DNA from: Bacteroidota bacterium
Lineage (GTDB): Bacteria; Bacteroidota; Bacteroidia; Chitinophagales; Chitinophagaceae
NCBI GenBank assembly: GCA_018266555.1
Contig: JAFEAF010000001.1
Location: 186,001-250,000, forward strand
DNA: 64,000 nt
Direction of reading: 5' to 3'
Numbering within the stretch: the stretch's first letter is position 1; the number at the start of each line of letters is the position of its first letter. Shown piece by piece: positions 37,279 through 45,673 of the stretch. Both the position numbers and the translations under genes were made by a program. A model generated the notes under the pieces. The model ran no database searches and was not told the DNA's origin. It worked only from the letters and a program-made list of their open reading frames with translations.

Positions 37279-39660
37279 CTAATTTCTGACGGGTTTTCCA
37301 CTTTTTAAAACACTCTGAATCCTTTCCAAGGTTTTCTTTTCACCACATAAAGTAAGAAAAGCTTCCCTTTCCAGGTCTAATAAATATTGTTCGGAGACAA
37401 GTGATTGTTCGGTCAGGTCACCACCACACATTACGTAGGCTAATTTTTTTGCTACTATTACATCATGATCGGTTGCATAATTGGCCCGCCACATTCCATT
37501 GATGCCTGCATACAATGCGCCTAAGGCAGAGCGGCCTAAGACTTTTATATTGTTTCGTGGAACAGGAGTAACGTATCCACTGTCAAAAATTTCAATCGCA
37601 GATTTTTTTGCTTCCGCTATTCTGCGATTCTGGTTGATCACTACTTCATCATGTCCTTTTCGATATACACCAATATCAAATCCTTCCATTGCAGAAGTTC
37701 CCACTTTGGCAGTGGCAATGGTAAAGAAACGATTTTTTAAGGTGATGGTTTCCGGTTCATCTTCATGCATTTCATCGGAGGCTCTGACAACAAATTCTTT
37801 TGTGCCGCCACCACCGGGGATCAACCCAACGCCCAATTCTACTAACCCGGTATATGTTTCAGCGGCAGGGCAACATTTATCCGAATGCAAACTCAGTTCG
37901 CAAGCGCCGCCTAACGCTAATCCATGTGGCGCCACCACAACCGGAATAGAAGAATATCTTGCCCGCATCATTGTATTTTGAAAAAGACGGATGGCCATAT
38001 CGAGTTCATCATATTCCTGTTCTATGGCAAGCATAAAAATCATTCCTACATTGGCACCTGCAGAAAAATTGGCACCTTCATTAGCAATAACTAATCCTTT
38101 ATAATTTTTTTCTGCTTTTTCAATAGAAGTTTGAATTCCGCTCAGCACATCACCTCCGATACTTCCCATTTTAGTAAACCATTGCAGGCCTAACACATCA
38201 TCACCCAGGTCATATAATTTGCAACTGGCATTTTTCCAAACTAATTTCTGTTCATAATTACTTAAAATGATAAATGAATCACCGCCGGGCAGTTCTTTGT
38301 ACGATTTTATTATAGGATCATAACTTAATTTCTTCCCATTCTCAATTTTATAAAAAGATTTAATTCCTTTTGAAAGCATTTCATCCACCCATGCAGCAAC
38401 TTTATATCCTGCCTCCTGCATGGCTTTCACCGTTTTTTCAACACCAAGAGTATCCCAGCTTTCAAAAGAACCTATTTCCCAGCCGAAACCGGCCATCATC
38501 GCATCATCCACCCGATAAATCTCATTGCTGATTTCCGGAATGCGATGCGAGATGTAAGAAAACAATCCATAATGGAAATGACGATAAAATTCTCCGGCTT
38601 TGTCCTGGCCGCCACATAACATTTTTAATCGCTGCTGCAAATCTTCTATGGGTTTTGCAGTTTCAACCGTTGCAAATTTTGGTTTGACTCTGGGTTTGTA
38701 TTCAAACGTTTTCAGGTCGAGCGCAAGAATTTCTGTTTCTCCTTTACTACCTTTTGTCTTTTTAAAAAATCCCTGGCCAGTTTTATCTCCAAGCCAGTTA
38801 TTCGCAACCATTTTATCAAGCCATGCAGGAATATTGAAAATATTTTTGGCTTCATCATTCGGGCAATTTTCATAAACACCTTTTGCCACTTTTACCAATG
38901 TATCAATACCTACAACATCTGCTGTACGGAATGTAGCTGATTTGGGACGCCCGATGATGGGCCCGGTCAATGCATCTACTTCATCAATGGATAATCCTAA
39001 TTTATCAACAAGACTGAAAATGGACATGATGCCATACACTCCGATACGATTAGCAATAAATGCAGGTGTGTCTTTGCAAAGCACAGTGGTTTTTCCCAAA
39101 TACAGATCACCGTAATGCATGAGAAAATCAACCACAGAAGGATCCGTATCTGGTGTAGGAATAATTTCGAGCAACCGTAAATAACGGGGAGGGTTAAAAA
39201 AGTGTGTGCCGCAAAAATTTTTTTTGAAATCTTCGCTTCTTTCTTCGCTTAATAAATGAATTGGAATACCGGAGGTATTGGATGTAATTAATGTTCCGGG
39301 TTTGCGAAACAACTCTACTTTTTCATACACAGATTTTTTGATATCTAATCTTTCAACAACTACTTCAATGATCCAGTCACAACCGGAAATATCTTTCATG
39401 TTATCCTCAAAATTGCCGGTGGAAATTTTTTTCAGCGCATCCTTATAATAAAGAGGAGAGGGATTGCTTTTAACTGCAGCGGCCAGCGAATCATTGACAA
39501 TTTTATTTCTTGCTTTGGAGTCTTTGGTTTCTGTAGCTTCTTTGGGTACAATATCAAGTAATAAAACAGGTATACCTATTCCTGCAAAATGACAGGCAAT
39601 TCTTGAGCCCATTACGCCACTACCCAGTACAGCAACCTTTTTGATTAATCTGTTCGACAT
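37279..39660 (-). CDS. 3-hydroxyacyl-CoA dehydrogenase / enoyl-CoA hydratase (FadN type)
   Basis: 793 residues carrying two beta-oxidation activities. The dehydrogenase is first: NAD-binding KVAVLGSGVMGSRIA near residue 8, FFNPPRYLRLLEIIPT and the GRPKSATFRTADVVGID region. The crotonase (hydratase) domain follows at about 440-660, with ANEGANFSAGANVGM and GLALGGACELSLHSD. The order, dehydrogenase before hydratase, is that of Bacillus FadN and opposite to E. coli FadB. The thiolase and acyl-CoA dehydrogenase partners are not adjacent. A TTG two codons upstream is also in frame; ATG at 39660 is chosen. A TetR-like operator palindrome lies 11 bp upstream. Confidence 0.93.
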   Translation of the reverse strand: MSNRLIKKVAVLGSGVMGSRIACHFAGIGIPVLLLDIVPKEATETKDSKARNKIVNDSLAAAVKSNPSPLYYKDALKKISTGNFEDNMKDISGCDWIIEVVVERLDIKKSVYEKVELFRKPGTLITSNTSGIPIHLLSEERSEDFKKNFCGTHFFNPPRYLRLLEIIPTPDTDPSVVDFLMHYGDLYLGKTTVLCKDTPAFIANRIGVYGIMSIFSLVDKLGLSIDEVDALTGPIIGRPKSATFRTADVVGIDTLVKVAKGVYENCPNDEAKNIFNIPAWLDKMVANNWLGDKTGQGFFKKTKGSKGETEILALDLKTFEYKPRVKPKFATVETAKPIEDLQQRLKMLCGGQDKAGEFYRHFHYGLFSYISHRIPEISNEIYRVDDAMMAGFGWEIGSFESWDTLGVEKTVKAMQEAGYKVAAWVDEMLSKGIKSFYKIENGKKLSYDPIIKSYKELPGGDSFIILSNYEQKLVWKNASCKLYDLGDDVLGLQWFTKMGSIGGDVLSGIQTSIEKAEKNYKGLVIANEGANFSAGANVGMIFMLAIEQEYDELDMAIRLFQNTMMRARYSSIPVVVAPHGLALGGACELSLHSDKCCPAAETYTGLVELGVGLIPGGGGTKEFVVRASDEMHEDEPETITLKNRFFTIATAKVGTSAMEGFDIGVYRKGHDEVVINQNRRIAEAKKSAIEIFDSGYVTPVPRNNIKVLGRSALGALYAGINGMWRANYATDHDVIVAKKLAYVMCGGDLTEQSLVSEQYLLDLEREAFLTLCGEKKTLERIQSVLKSGKPVRN

Positions 39661-39670
39661 ATCCAAATAG

Positions 39671-39686
39671 TTAGTTAAACAACTAA
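39671..39686 (-). promoter_or_regulatory. Palindromic operator upstream of the FadN-type gene
   Basis: TTAGTT (39671-39676), AAAC, AACTAA (39681-39686): a 16-bp inverted repeat with 6-bp arms, 11 bp before the start codon. Its size and spacing suit a TetR-family regulator, which often governs fatty-acid degradation genes. No regulator gene is beside it. Confidence 0.4.
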
Positions 39687-39735
39687 TTTATATGCCGAAA
39701 TTAAGTGATTTTTCTTGTTTAAAGTGTGCGGAGAT

Positions 39736-40296
39736 TTATTGCTGCAGCGGTTCTAATCCGCAATCCACAGTGATCTGAATAGTTTTGGAGATACTATTCC
39801 GGACATCCCAGGGTATAGATATATTATAGTCAGCTAATAATATGTTGAAAACAGAATTTGCATGGAGTTTCCCTTCCTTTACAGAAATAGAACCGGTAGT
39901 TTCTACATCTTTTGTTTCACCATGCAGCGTCAACCGGCCTTTCACATTGACTCTGTAATTTCCATCTTTGGTATAATTAACTTCGTTGTTGTTGATGATC
40001 TGACCTTTAAATTCGGATTTAGGAAATTTATCACTTTCCACATAATCAGAATTGAAATGTTCCTGCATCAGTGCTTTTTTGAATTCAAATCCTTTCAGTA
40101 AAACGGCAAATTGAAGTTCGCCGGTTTTGGAATCCAGTACTGCAACGGCAGTTTTATTGGATGCATTAATATTTTCCATAGAGGTGGAAGAGTATAAAGA
40201 TATTTTACCACTCTTGGTGTAATATTTTCCCTGCGCACCCGCAATAAATGAAATCAACAAACAAACAATGCTTAAAATAAATCCAGTTTTTTTCAT
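39736..40296 (-). CDS. YceI-family periplasmic protein
   Basis: 186 residues from the ATG at 40296 (signal peptide to about residue 20, LISFIAGAQG), so periplasmic. The family folds as a lipocalin-like barrel that binds isoprenoid-type lipids; visible are FKKALMQEHFNSDYVESDKF (with HFNS core), PKSEFKG and RLTLHGETKDVE, all typical. An upstream in-frame ATG at 40326 would overlap the previous gene and precedes no signal peptide, so it is rejected. It follows an OB-fold (tRNA_anti-like) gene with a 4-bp gap; this pairing recurs in related genomes, but no shared role is known. Confidence 0.9.
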   Translation of the reverse strand: MKKTGFILSIVCLLISFIAGAQGKYYTKSGKISLYSSTSMENINASNKTAVAVLDSKTGELQFAVLLKGFEFKKALMQEHFNSDYVESDKFPKSEFKGQIINNNEVNYTKDGNYRVNVKGRLTLHGETKDVETTGSISVKEGKLHANSVFNILLADYNISIPWDVRNSISKTIQITVDCGLEPLQQ

Positions 40297-40300
40297 CAGC

Positions 40301-40825
40301 TTAATTTTCGTTTTTAATAATGGCACATCGGTTTAAAATTACATCGGAGCCTAAGCCCATTTCATCTTTGTTGAACCCGGTACAGGCTCCACGTACCGTA
40401 ACAGACGAGCCACTAACCAGTTTGGCTGCATCTTTTTGATGTGTGGAGTCCATTGAACAACGTACGGAAGAAAGACTGCCGGGGTCACCTAATACCAAAG
40501 TATAAGACCCTTTATCATCCGTTTCAATTTTTTTAATGTTGCCATTTACTTCAATTACCTTGCCGAGATATTTTTGATTGGACGATGAATCATTTGTTTC
40601 ATAGGCATGAACCATATCTATAGCTGTAATTTTTACATCCGCTTTAACATCGGCTATATCCGTACTGGTACGGTTATATTCTTTCAGTCCCTGCCATACC
40701 CCAATGGCGATGGCAATTAACAGGAGAAGGCCGGTAAATTTTCTATAATTTTTTAGTGAAATGAATAGGAGGATGAGCACTATCAGTATGCCAGCTATAA
40801 TTTTTAATGATAAAGGAAGTATCAT
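40301..40825 (-). CDS. Membrane-anchored OB-fold (tRNA_anti-like) protein
   Basis: 174 residues. A membrane segment near the N-terminus (about 9-24, with a second hydrophobic stretch 30-46) anchors a domain of the tRNA_anti-like type: KYLGKVIEVNGNIKKIETDD begins the OB fold, and GACTGFNKDEMGLGSDVILNRC closes it (core CTGFNKDE, then DVILNRC). These domains probably bind an anionic or small ligand, but the function is unknown; despite the name there is no evidence that it binds tRNA. It is 4 bp upstream of the YceI gene on the same strand and downstream of metG. Confidence 0.78.
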   Translation of the reverse strand: MILPLSLKIIAGILIVLILLFISLKNYRKFTGLLLLIAIAIGVWQGLKEYNRTSTDIADVKADVKITAIDMVHAYETNDSSSNQKYLGKVIEVNGNIKKIETDDKGSYTLVLGDPGSLSSVRCSMDSTHQKDAAKLVSGSSVTVRGACTGFNKDEMGLGSDVILNRCAIIKNEN

Positions 40826-40898
40826 AAAATGTATTTGTCTTTTTAAGAAATTAAATCGAATGCTGAAATAAAAAGGTTGTGTATTCCAAAATATAAAA

Positions 40899-43043
40899 TT
40901 AGCTGACTGTTGATCCCGGTTCCACCGTATTTTCAGGTTTTAACAAATATAATTTTCCATTTTTATCTTCTGCTGTTAAAATCATACCCTGGCTTTCAAT
41001 ACCCCGCATTTTCCTCGGAGCAAGGTTTACAACTACGATCACCTGTTTACCTGTTATTTCTTCCGGTTTGTAATGTTGGGCAATGCCGGATACAATTGTT
41101 CTTTTTTCAGTACCCAGATCCACTTCAAGTTTTAAAAGCTTGTCTGCTTTCTCCACTTTTTCGCAAGCGGTAATAGTTCCGGCTTTCAATTCCAGTTTTG
41201 CAAAATCGTCATAAACAATTTGAGGTTTGAGGTTTGAAGTTTGAGGTTCTGACTCCTGGCTTCCGGCTCCTGACTTATTTTCTTCCATAGTATTTGTTTT
41301 TTCTTGTGCCTTCAATGCATTAGCTCTTAATTTTTCAACCTGTGCTTTGATCTCTTCATCTTCAATTTTCCTGAATAATAATTCCGGCGGCCTTAAACTA
41401 TATCCTACACTCAATAATTTCAATTTACCTGCATTTTCCCAATCCATCATTTTATCCACCACTTTCATCAGGTGCTGCATTTTCTTTGCAGTATTGGGTA
41501 AAAAAGGGTTAATGAGAATGGCGAGATTGGCTGTCAATTGCAAACATAAATGCAGGCAATTATCAATTAACTGTTGGTTAGCTCCCGATTCCGGGCTCCC
41601 GGCTACTGGCTCACTGGCCTTCTTCCACGGCTCTTTTTCCTGCAAATATTTATTTCCTTTTCTTGCCAGGTCAATCACTTCAAACAATGCATCACGAAAA
41701 TGAAATTCTTCAATGGCTTTTTCAATTTTGCCTTTTGCATTTTTAATTTCTTCAATTAATGCTTTGTCTGTATTGTCTAAAATGTCTTCATGCAACTTTG
41801 GAACTTTGCCCCCGCATAGTTTGTGCATCAAAACAAAAGTCCTGTTCACAAAATTTCCAAAGATGGCCACCAGTTCGCTGTTATTTCTTTCCTGGAAATC
41901 TTTCCAGGTAAAATCATTGTCTTTTGTTTCGGGCATATTGGCGCAAAGCATATAACGCAATACATCTTCACATCCCGGAAAATCTTTTACATATTCATGC
42001 ACCCACACAGCCCAATTGCGGGAAGTGGAAACTTTTTCACCTTCTATATTTAAAAACTCGTTGGCCGGAACATTGTCTGGCAACACAAAATTTCCGTGTG
42101 CTCTCAGCATGGCAGGAAAAATGATGCAATGGAAAACGATATTATCTTTTCCAATAAAATGAATGAGTCTTGTACCTGCCTGTTCGGTAGGCAGGTCTTT
42201 TTTACACCAGTAATCTTCCCATTTCTCAGTAAGTTCTTTGGTAGCGCTGATATAGCCGATTGGCGCATCAAACCATACATACAACACTTTCCCTTCGGCG
42301 CCGGGGAGAGGAACTTTTACTCCCCAATTGCTGTCTCTCGTCATGGCTCGTGATTGTAAGCCGTTATCTAACCAACTTTTACATTGACCATATACATTAT
42401 TCTTCCATTCCGTATGCCCTTCCAGGATCCATTCCTTCAGCCACGCTTCATAATTCTGCAATGGAAAATACCAATGTTTTGTTTTCTTTTTTACAGGTAC
42501 AGCATCGCTCAATGTACTTTTCGGATTGATCAGCTGTTCCGGGCTTAGTGAAGTACCGCAGCGTTCACATTGATCACCATAAGCATTGGGATTGCCGCAA
42601 ATTGGGCAGGTGCCGGTAATGTATCTGTCCGCTAAAAATGTTTTTGCTTTTTCATCATAATATTGTTCTGTTTCTTTTTCTTCAAACAAATCATCATCAT
42701 ACATTTTTTTAAAAAATGTAGCAGCCGTTTCATGATGCACTTTATTGGATGTACGGGAATAGATGTCAAATAAAATTCCCATCTGTGCAAAGCTCTCTTT
42801 GATGATCGCATGATATTTATCAACGATCTGTTGCGGACTTACTCCTTCTTTCATCGCACGGATAGTGATCGGAACACCATGCTCATCGCTGCCGCAAACA
42901 AATTTTATATCCCGTTTTTGTGCCCGCTGATAACGAACATAAATATCGGCTGGAATATATACCCCGGCCATGTGGCCGATATGTACAGGACCATTGGCAT
43001 AAGGTAATGCTGCTGTAACCAATATCCGCTTGAAATCTTTCAT
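40899..43043 (-). CDS. metG: Methionyl-tRNA synthetase
   Basis: Charges tRNA-Met. 714 residues: HIGH at 21-24, zinc-binding CPICG...CERCG at 146-162, KVSTS (the KMSKS counterpart) at 337-341, the anticodon-binding helical region to about 560, and a C-terminal tRNA-binding OB domain from about 611 ([14 protein letters not shown]). Three segments look inserted: LPTEQAG at 284-290, encoded by a palindrome, [13 protein letters not shown] at 477-489, and a linker at 590-608 made of [10 protein letters not shown] and QTSNLKPQI, both encoded by repeat-like DNA. None touches a catalytic motif and all are in frame, so the enzyme is probably functional. Confidence 0.97.
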   Translation of the reverse strand: MKDFKRILVTAALPYANGPVHIGHMAGVYIPADIYVRYQRAQKRDIKFVCGSDEHGVPITIRAMKEGVSPQQIVDKYHAIIKESFAQMGILFDIYSRTSNKVHHETAATFFKKMYDDDLFEEKETEQYYDEKAKTFLADRYITGTCPICGNPNAYGDQCERCGTSLSPEQLINPKSTLSDAVPVKKKTKHWYFPLQNYEAWLKEWILEGHTEWKNNVYGQCKSWLDNGLQSRAMTRDSNWGVKVPLPGAEGKVLYVWFDAPIGYISATKELTEKWEDYWCKKDLPTEQAGTRLIHFIGKDNIVFHCIIFPAMLRAHGNFVLPDNVPANEFLNIEGEKVSTSRNWAVWVHEYVKDFPGCEDVLRYMLCANMPETKDNDFTWKDFQERNNSELVAIFGNFVNRTFVLMHKLCGGKVPKLHEDILDNTDKALIEEIKNAKGKIEKAIEEFHFRDALFEVIDLARKGNKYLQEKEPWKKASEPVAGSPESGANQQLIDNCLHLCLQLTANLAILINPFLPNTAKKMQHLMKVVDKMMDWENAGKLKLLSVGYSLRPPELLFRKIEDEEIKAQVEKLRANALKAQEKTNTMEENKSGAGSQESEPQTSNLKPQIVYDDFAKLELKAGTITACEKVEKADKLLKLEVDLGTEKRTIVSGIAQHYKPEEITGKQVIVVVNLAPRKMRGIESQGMILTAEDKNGKLYLLKPENTVEPGSTVS
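41220..41276. repeat. Repeat tract in the metG linker
   Basis: On the coding (minus) strand it reads GTCAGGAGCCGGAAGCCAGG, then AGTCAGAACCTCAAACTTC and further AACCTCAAA units. The 7-mer CCTCAAA and the AGCCGGAAGCC unit repeat within it. It codes residues 590-608 of MetG. Confidence 0.6.
41577..41615. repeat. Second repeat tract in metG
   Basis: Coding strand: GAGCCAGTAGCCGGGAGCCC then GGAATCGGGAGC. It shares the AGCCGGRAGCC core with the tract at 41220-41276. It codes [13 protein letters not shown] (477-489), absent from typical MetG. Confidence 0.6.
42174..42196. repeat. Palindromic repeat inside metG
   Basis: ACCTGCC (42174-42180), nine bases, GGCAGGT (42190-42196). It codes DLPTEQAGT just before the conserved LIHFIGKDN block of MetG, where relatives usually have only a few residues. 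A similar GCCTGC..GCAGGC palindrome occurs at 53384-53397. Confidence 0.6.
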
Positions 43044-43065
43044 TAAAACATAAAATAAATGGATG

Positions 43066-43073
43066 CAAAAATA
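43066..43073 (-). promoter_or_regulatory. Putative -7 element of metG
   Basis: Minus strand 43073 to 43066 reads TATTTTTG, a full match to TAnnTTTG. It predicts a leader of about 18 nt before the metG ATG at 43043. No clear -33 element is visible. Confidence 0.5.
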
Positions 43074-43093
43074 GTTAATTGAAAGCAGAGAAA

Positions 43094-43291
43094 TTATTGA
43101 AAATTGGCCGGGGTGGAAATTTCAAGATCCTTACAAATCTTTTTGACAAGGTTATTTTAAATTTCTTTATGGCGAGGAACCGATGAGATTTTTTTATTGA
43201 ATTGGTTTTGAAATATCGAATGATTACTACCTTCACGAATTAATTAGCAGTTGCATTGGTTAAGGTGTTTGATAAAATTATTTAATTTCAT
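43094..43291 (-). pseudogene. hicA: hicA toxin pseudogene
   Basis: Starts at ATG 43291-43289, overlapping the hicB stop as ATGA. The frame reads MKLNNFIKHLNQCNC, stop, LIREGSNHSIFQNQFNKK, then ISSVPRHKEI, stop, [13 protein letters not shown]: every conserved HicA feature (REGSNHSIF with the catalytic His, [16 protein letters not shown]) is present in one frame but two TAA codons interrupt it, at 43246-43244 and 43159-43157. Each is one base from a sense codon (for example GAA for the usual Glu after Cys, and AAA or GAA after EI). HicA is a small mRNA-binding ribonuclease toxin; a product cut at codon 15 cannot be active. The frame ends at 43094. Confidence 0.85.
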
Positions 43292-43518
43292 GAAGCCAGT
43301 TCAAGAGGCTCTTTAATAAAACGAGTGTCTTTTAATTCTTTATCAGAGAGCATTCGCTGAGTTTCAGTGACAAGATGTAATGCTTCTAACAAATTTGCTT
43401 TAGCTTCTTCTAATGTATCTCCCTGGGTATTTATTCCGGGGATCTCTTCTACAAATGCAATATAGCCCCCTTCCTCTGCTTCCTGGAAAACTGCCGTAAG
43501 TTTTAATTGAGTTTTCAT
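43288..43518 (-). CDS. hicB: HicB-family antitoxin, orphaned
   Basis: 76 residues: a HicB-type partial RNase H fold (KLTAVFQEAEEGGYIAFVEE then IPGINTQGDTLEEAKANLLEAL), with a short C-terminal region and no DNA-binding domain beyond it. HicB normally inhibits HicA and may repress the operon. Here it precedes hicA in an hicB-hicA order with overlapping stop and start, but hicA carries two nonsense codons, so the antitoxin no longer has a local target. It remains intact, so it may still be selected for, for instance against a related toxin elsewhere, or the decay may be recent. Confidence 0.85.
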   Translation of the reverse strand: MKTQLKLTAVFQEAEEGGYIAFVEEIPGINTQGDTLEEAKANLLEALHLVTETQRMLSDKELKDTRFIKEPLELAS

Positions 43519-43562
43519 AAAATGTCTTTCTCAAAGTTAATCATTTGTTGCAACTTTATCTA

Positions 43563-44594
43563 ATGAACAGAAAGCATTTCTTTGCAACAGTACTTCCGCT
43601 TGCCGTTTCAGTTAAAGCAGTTGCTAAGCAAGCTGCAAACATTAAAGAAAATTTGGACGAGGCAGTAACTCCACAAATACCCCGTTATCTTAAAAGCGGG
43701 GATACCATCGGCATTACTGCCCCGGCAGGTTATATAACTGCTGAAGAAATTGCACCATCTGTTCAATTGATGGAAAGCTGGGGCTATAAAATAAAAGTGG
43801 GAAAAACCATTGGTGAAAAAGATTTCACTTTTGCCGGCACGGACGAAGAACGGTTGTCTGATTTTCAGGAAATGCTTGATGATACGAAAGTAAAAGCCAT
43901 TATGTGTGCAAGAGGCGGCTATGGTACCGTTCGCATTATTGATCGTATAAAATGGGATCATTTCAAAGCAAAACCTAAATGGATCATCGGGTTCAGTGAT
44001 ATCACCGTATTACATGCGCATATCAACCGGAATTTTGGCATTGCAACCATACATTCCAAAATGTGTAATAGTTTTCCCGATGATTGGAGCAAAGCCGAAG
44101 CTATACAAGTAGAAACCATCGAATCCATTCACAAAGCATTGAGTGGAGAAAAAATGAAATATGAGGCTACCCTCAATGCTGATAATCGTTTAGGAATTGC
44201 TGAAGGAATTTTAGTTGGAGGAAATTTAAAAACTTTAGAAACACTGGCTTGCTCGGCTTCCGATCTTTATACCGCAGGAAAAATTTTATTTGTAGAAGAT
44301 ACCGGGGAATATATGTACAGCATTGACCGGATGTTCTGGAGTTTAAAACGAGCCGGTAAGTTATCTCATCTGAAAGGTTTGATCATCGGGGGATTTAAAG
44401 TAAAATCGGATCCCGATACTGAAGATTTTGGTGAAACATTGGAACAAATTGTTCTTAAAAAAATAAAAAATTACAAGTACCCGGTTTGTTTTGATTTTCC
44501 CGTAGGTCATCAGAAGAATAATTTTGCGCTGAAGTGCGGTGTAAGACACCGGCTTCAGATAAAACCGGAATCTGTAAGTTTGAAAGAAATATAG
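43563..44594 (+). CDS. LD-carboxypeptidase (S66), exported copy
   Basis: 343 residues from ATG 43563; two TTG codons 15-18 bp upstream are in frame but have no support. The first 24 residues (MNRKHFFATVLPLAVSVKAV) look like a signal peptide, so this copy should act outside the cytoplasm. The family cuts L,D-bonds in muropeptide tetrapeptides (or, in MccF members, microcin-type acyl linkages). Motifs: ITAPAGY, MCARGGYGTVRIID, IIGFSDIT with Ser145, LFVEDTGEY (Glu) and GFPVGHQKNNF-like FPVGHQKNNFALKCG (His). It is followed by a paralogue after 60 bp. Confidence 0.9.
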   Translation: MNRKHFFATVLPLAVSVKAVAKQAANIKENLDEAVTPQIPRYLKSGDTIGITAPAGYITAEEIAPSVQLMESWGYKIKVGKTIGEKDFTFAGTDEERLSDFQEMLDDTKVKAIMCARGGYGTVRIIDRIKWDHFKAKPKWIIGFSDITVLHAHINRNFGIATIHSKMCNSFPDDWSKAEAIQVETIESIHKALSGEKMKYEATLNADNRLGIAEGILVGGNLKTLETLACSASDLYTAGKILFVEDTGEYMYSIDRMFWSLKRAGKLSHLKGLIIGGFKVKSDPDTEDFGETLEQIVLKKIKNYKYPVCFDFPVGHQKNNFALKCGVRHRLQIKPESVSLKEI

Positions 44595-44654
44595 AGTGTG
44601 CCTGATTGTTAGGTTTTATTACAAACAAATCATTAAATATTCGAACCATAAATT

Positions 44655-45563
44655 ATGATCACAACACCACCATATTTAAAAAAGGGCGACACTATCGGGC
44701 TGGTCTGCCCGGCAGGATATATGGCTTTTGAAAAAGCACAGGCTTGTATTAATACTTTGGAACAATGGGGTTACCGGGCAAAGACGGGAAGCACTGTTGG
44801 AGGTGATTCACAAAATTATTTTTCTGGTACTGATGAAGAAAGGCTGAATGATTTTCAAAAAATGCTGGATGATGATGAAGTAAAAGCGGTTCTTTGTGCA
44901 AGGGGCGGTTATGGTACATCAAGAATCATTGACAGCATTAAGTTTAAAAAATTTGAACAACAACCCAAATGGATCATCGGGTTCAGCGATATCACAGTTT
45001 TACATTCGCATCTATATTCCAATTATTACATCTCATCCTTACATGCACCCATGGCATCAGCATTTAATGATGGTGTCGCTGAAAATGAATTTGTTTTGTC
45101 TTTGAAAAATGCTTTGGAAGGAAAAAAGATAAAATACCAAAGCCCGGTTCATGAATTTAATAAGAAAGGAGAGGGGATTGGTGAATTGGTAGGCGGTAAT
45201 TTAGCTTTGCTCACCCATCTTATCGGAACGGATTCTGATATTAAAACCAAAGGAAGAATATTATTTGTAGAAGACATCGGTGAATACCTTTATAATATTG
45301 ACCGCATGATGCGACAATTAAAAAGGAGTGGAAAATTATCAAAGCTTGCCGGGTTGATCGTTGGAGGGTTTACGGATATGAAAGATACGGATCGGCCATT
45401 TGGAAAAACAGCATATGAAATCATTCATGAAATTGTGAAAGATTATGATTATCCTGTTTGTTATGGATTTCCTGTCAGTCATGCAAAAGAAAATTATGCT
45501 TTAAAAGTTGGAGTGGGCTATAAGTTGAAGGTTACAAAAAATAAGGTAGTATTGGAAGAGTAG
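44655..45563 (+). CDS. LD-carboxypeptidase (S66), cytoplasmic copy
   Basis: 302 residues, no signal peptide, so a cytoplasmic recycling enzyme is likely. The catalytic triad is visible as Ser111 in IIGFSDIT, Glu206 in LFVEDIGE and His276 in GFPVSHAKEN; CPAGYMAF and CARGGYGTSRIID are further signatures. It is about 50 percent similar by eye to the exported copy upstream over its whole length, so the pair is a tandem duplication in which one copy gained (or the other lost) an export signal. The length matches LdcA. It converges on the alpha/beta hydrolase gene with a perfect palindrome in between. Confidence 0.92.
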   Translation: MITTPPYLKKGDTIGLVCPAGYMAFEKAQACINTLEQWGYRAKTGSTVGGDSQNYFSGTDEERLNDFQKMLDDDEVKAVLCARGGYGTSRIIDSIKFKKFEQQPKWIIGFSDITVLHSHLYSNYYISSLHAPMASAFNDGVAENEFVLSLKNALEGKKIKYQSPVHEFNKKGEGIGELVGGNLALLTHLIGTDSDIKTKGRILFVEDIGEYLYNIDRMMRQLKRSGKLSKLAGLIVGGFTDMKDTDRPFGKTAYEIIHEIVKDYDYPVCYGFPVSHAKENYALKVGVGYKLKVTKNKVVLEE

Positions 45564-45637
45564 CAAATGGGGAATGCTAGAAGCAAGCAGAAAATCGTCA
45601 ATTGGCTATGATGAACAATAAGGTATTCGTAAATCTT

Positions 45638-45657
45638 ATCCCGATAGCTATCGGGAT
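45638..45657. repeat. Perfect 20-bp palindrome between convergent genes
   Basis: ATCCCGATAGCTATCGGGAT reads the same on both strands. Its core CCCGAT-ATCGGG is shared with the ftsZ terminator at 25642-25661. No T run follows on either side. Confidence 0.7.
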
Positions 45658-45673
45658 GTAATTAGTAATTTAT

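Noticed and set aside
40301-40825. tRNA-related enzyme
   Set aside because: The tRNA_anti-like name refers only to the OB fold. The protein has membrane segments and no synthetase motif.
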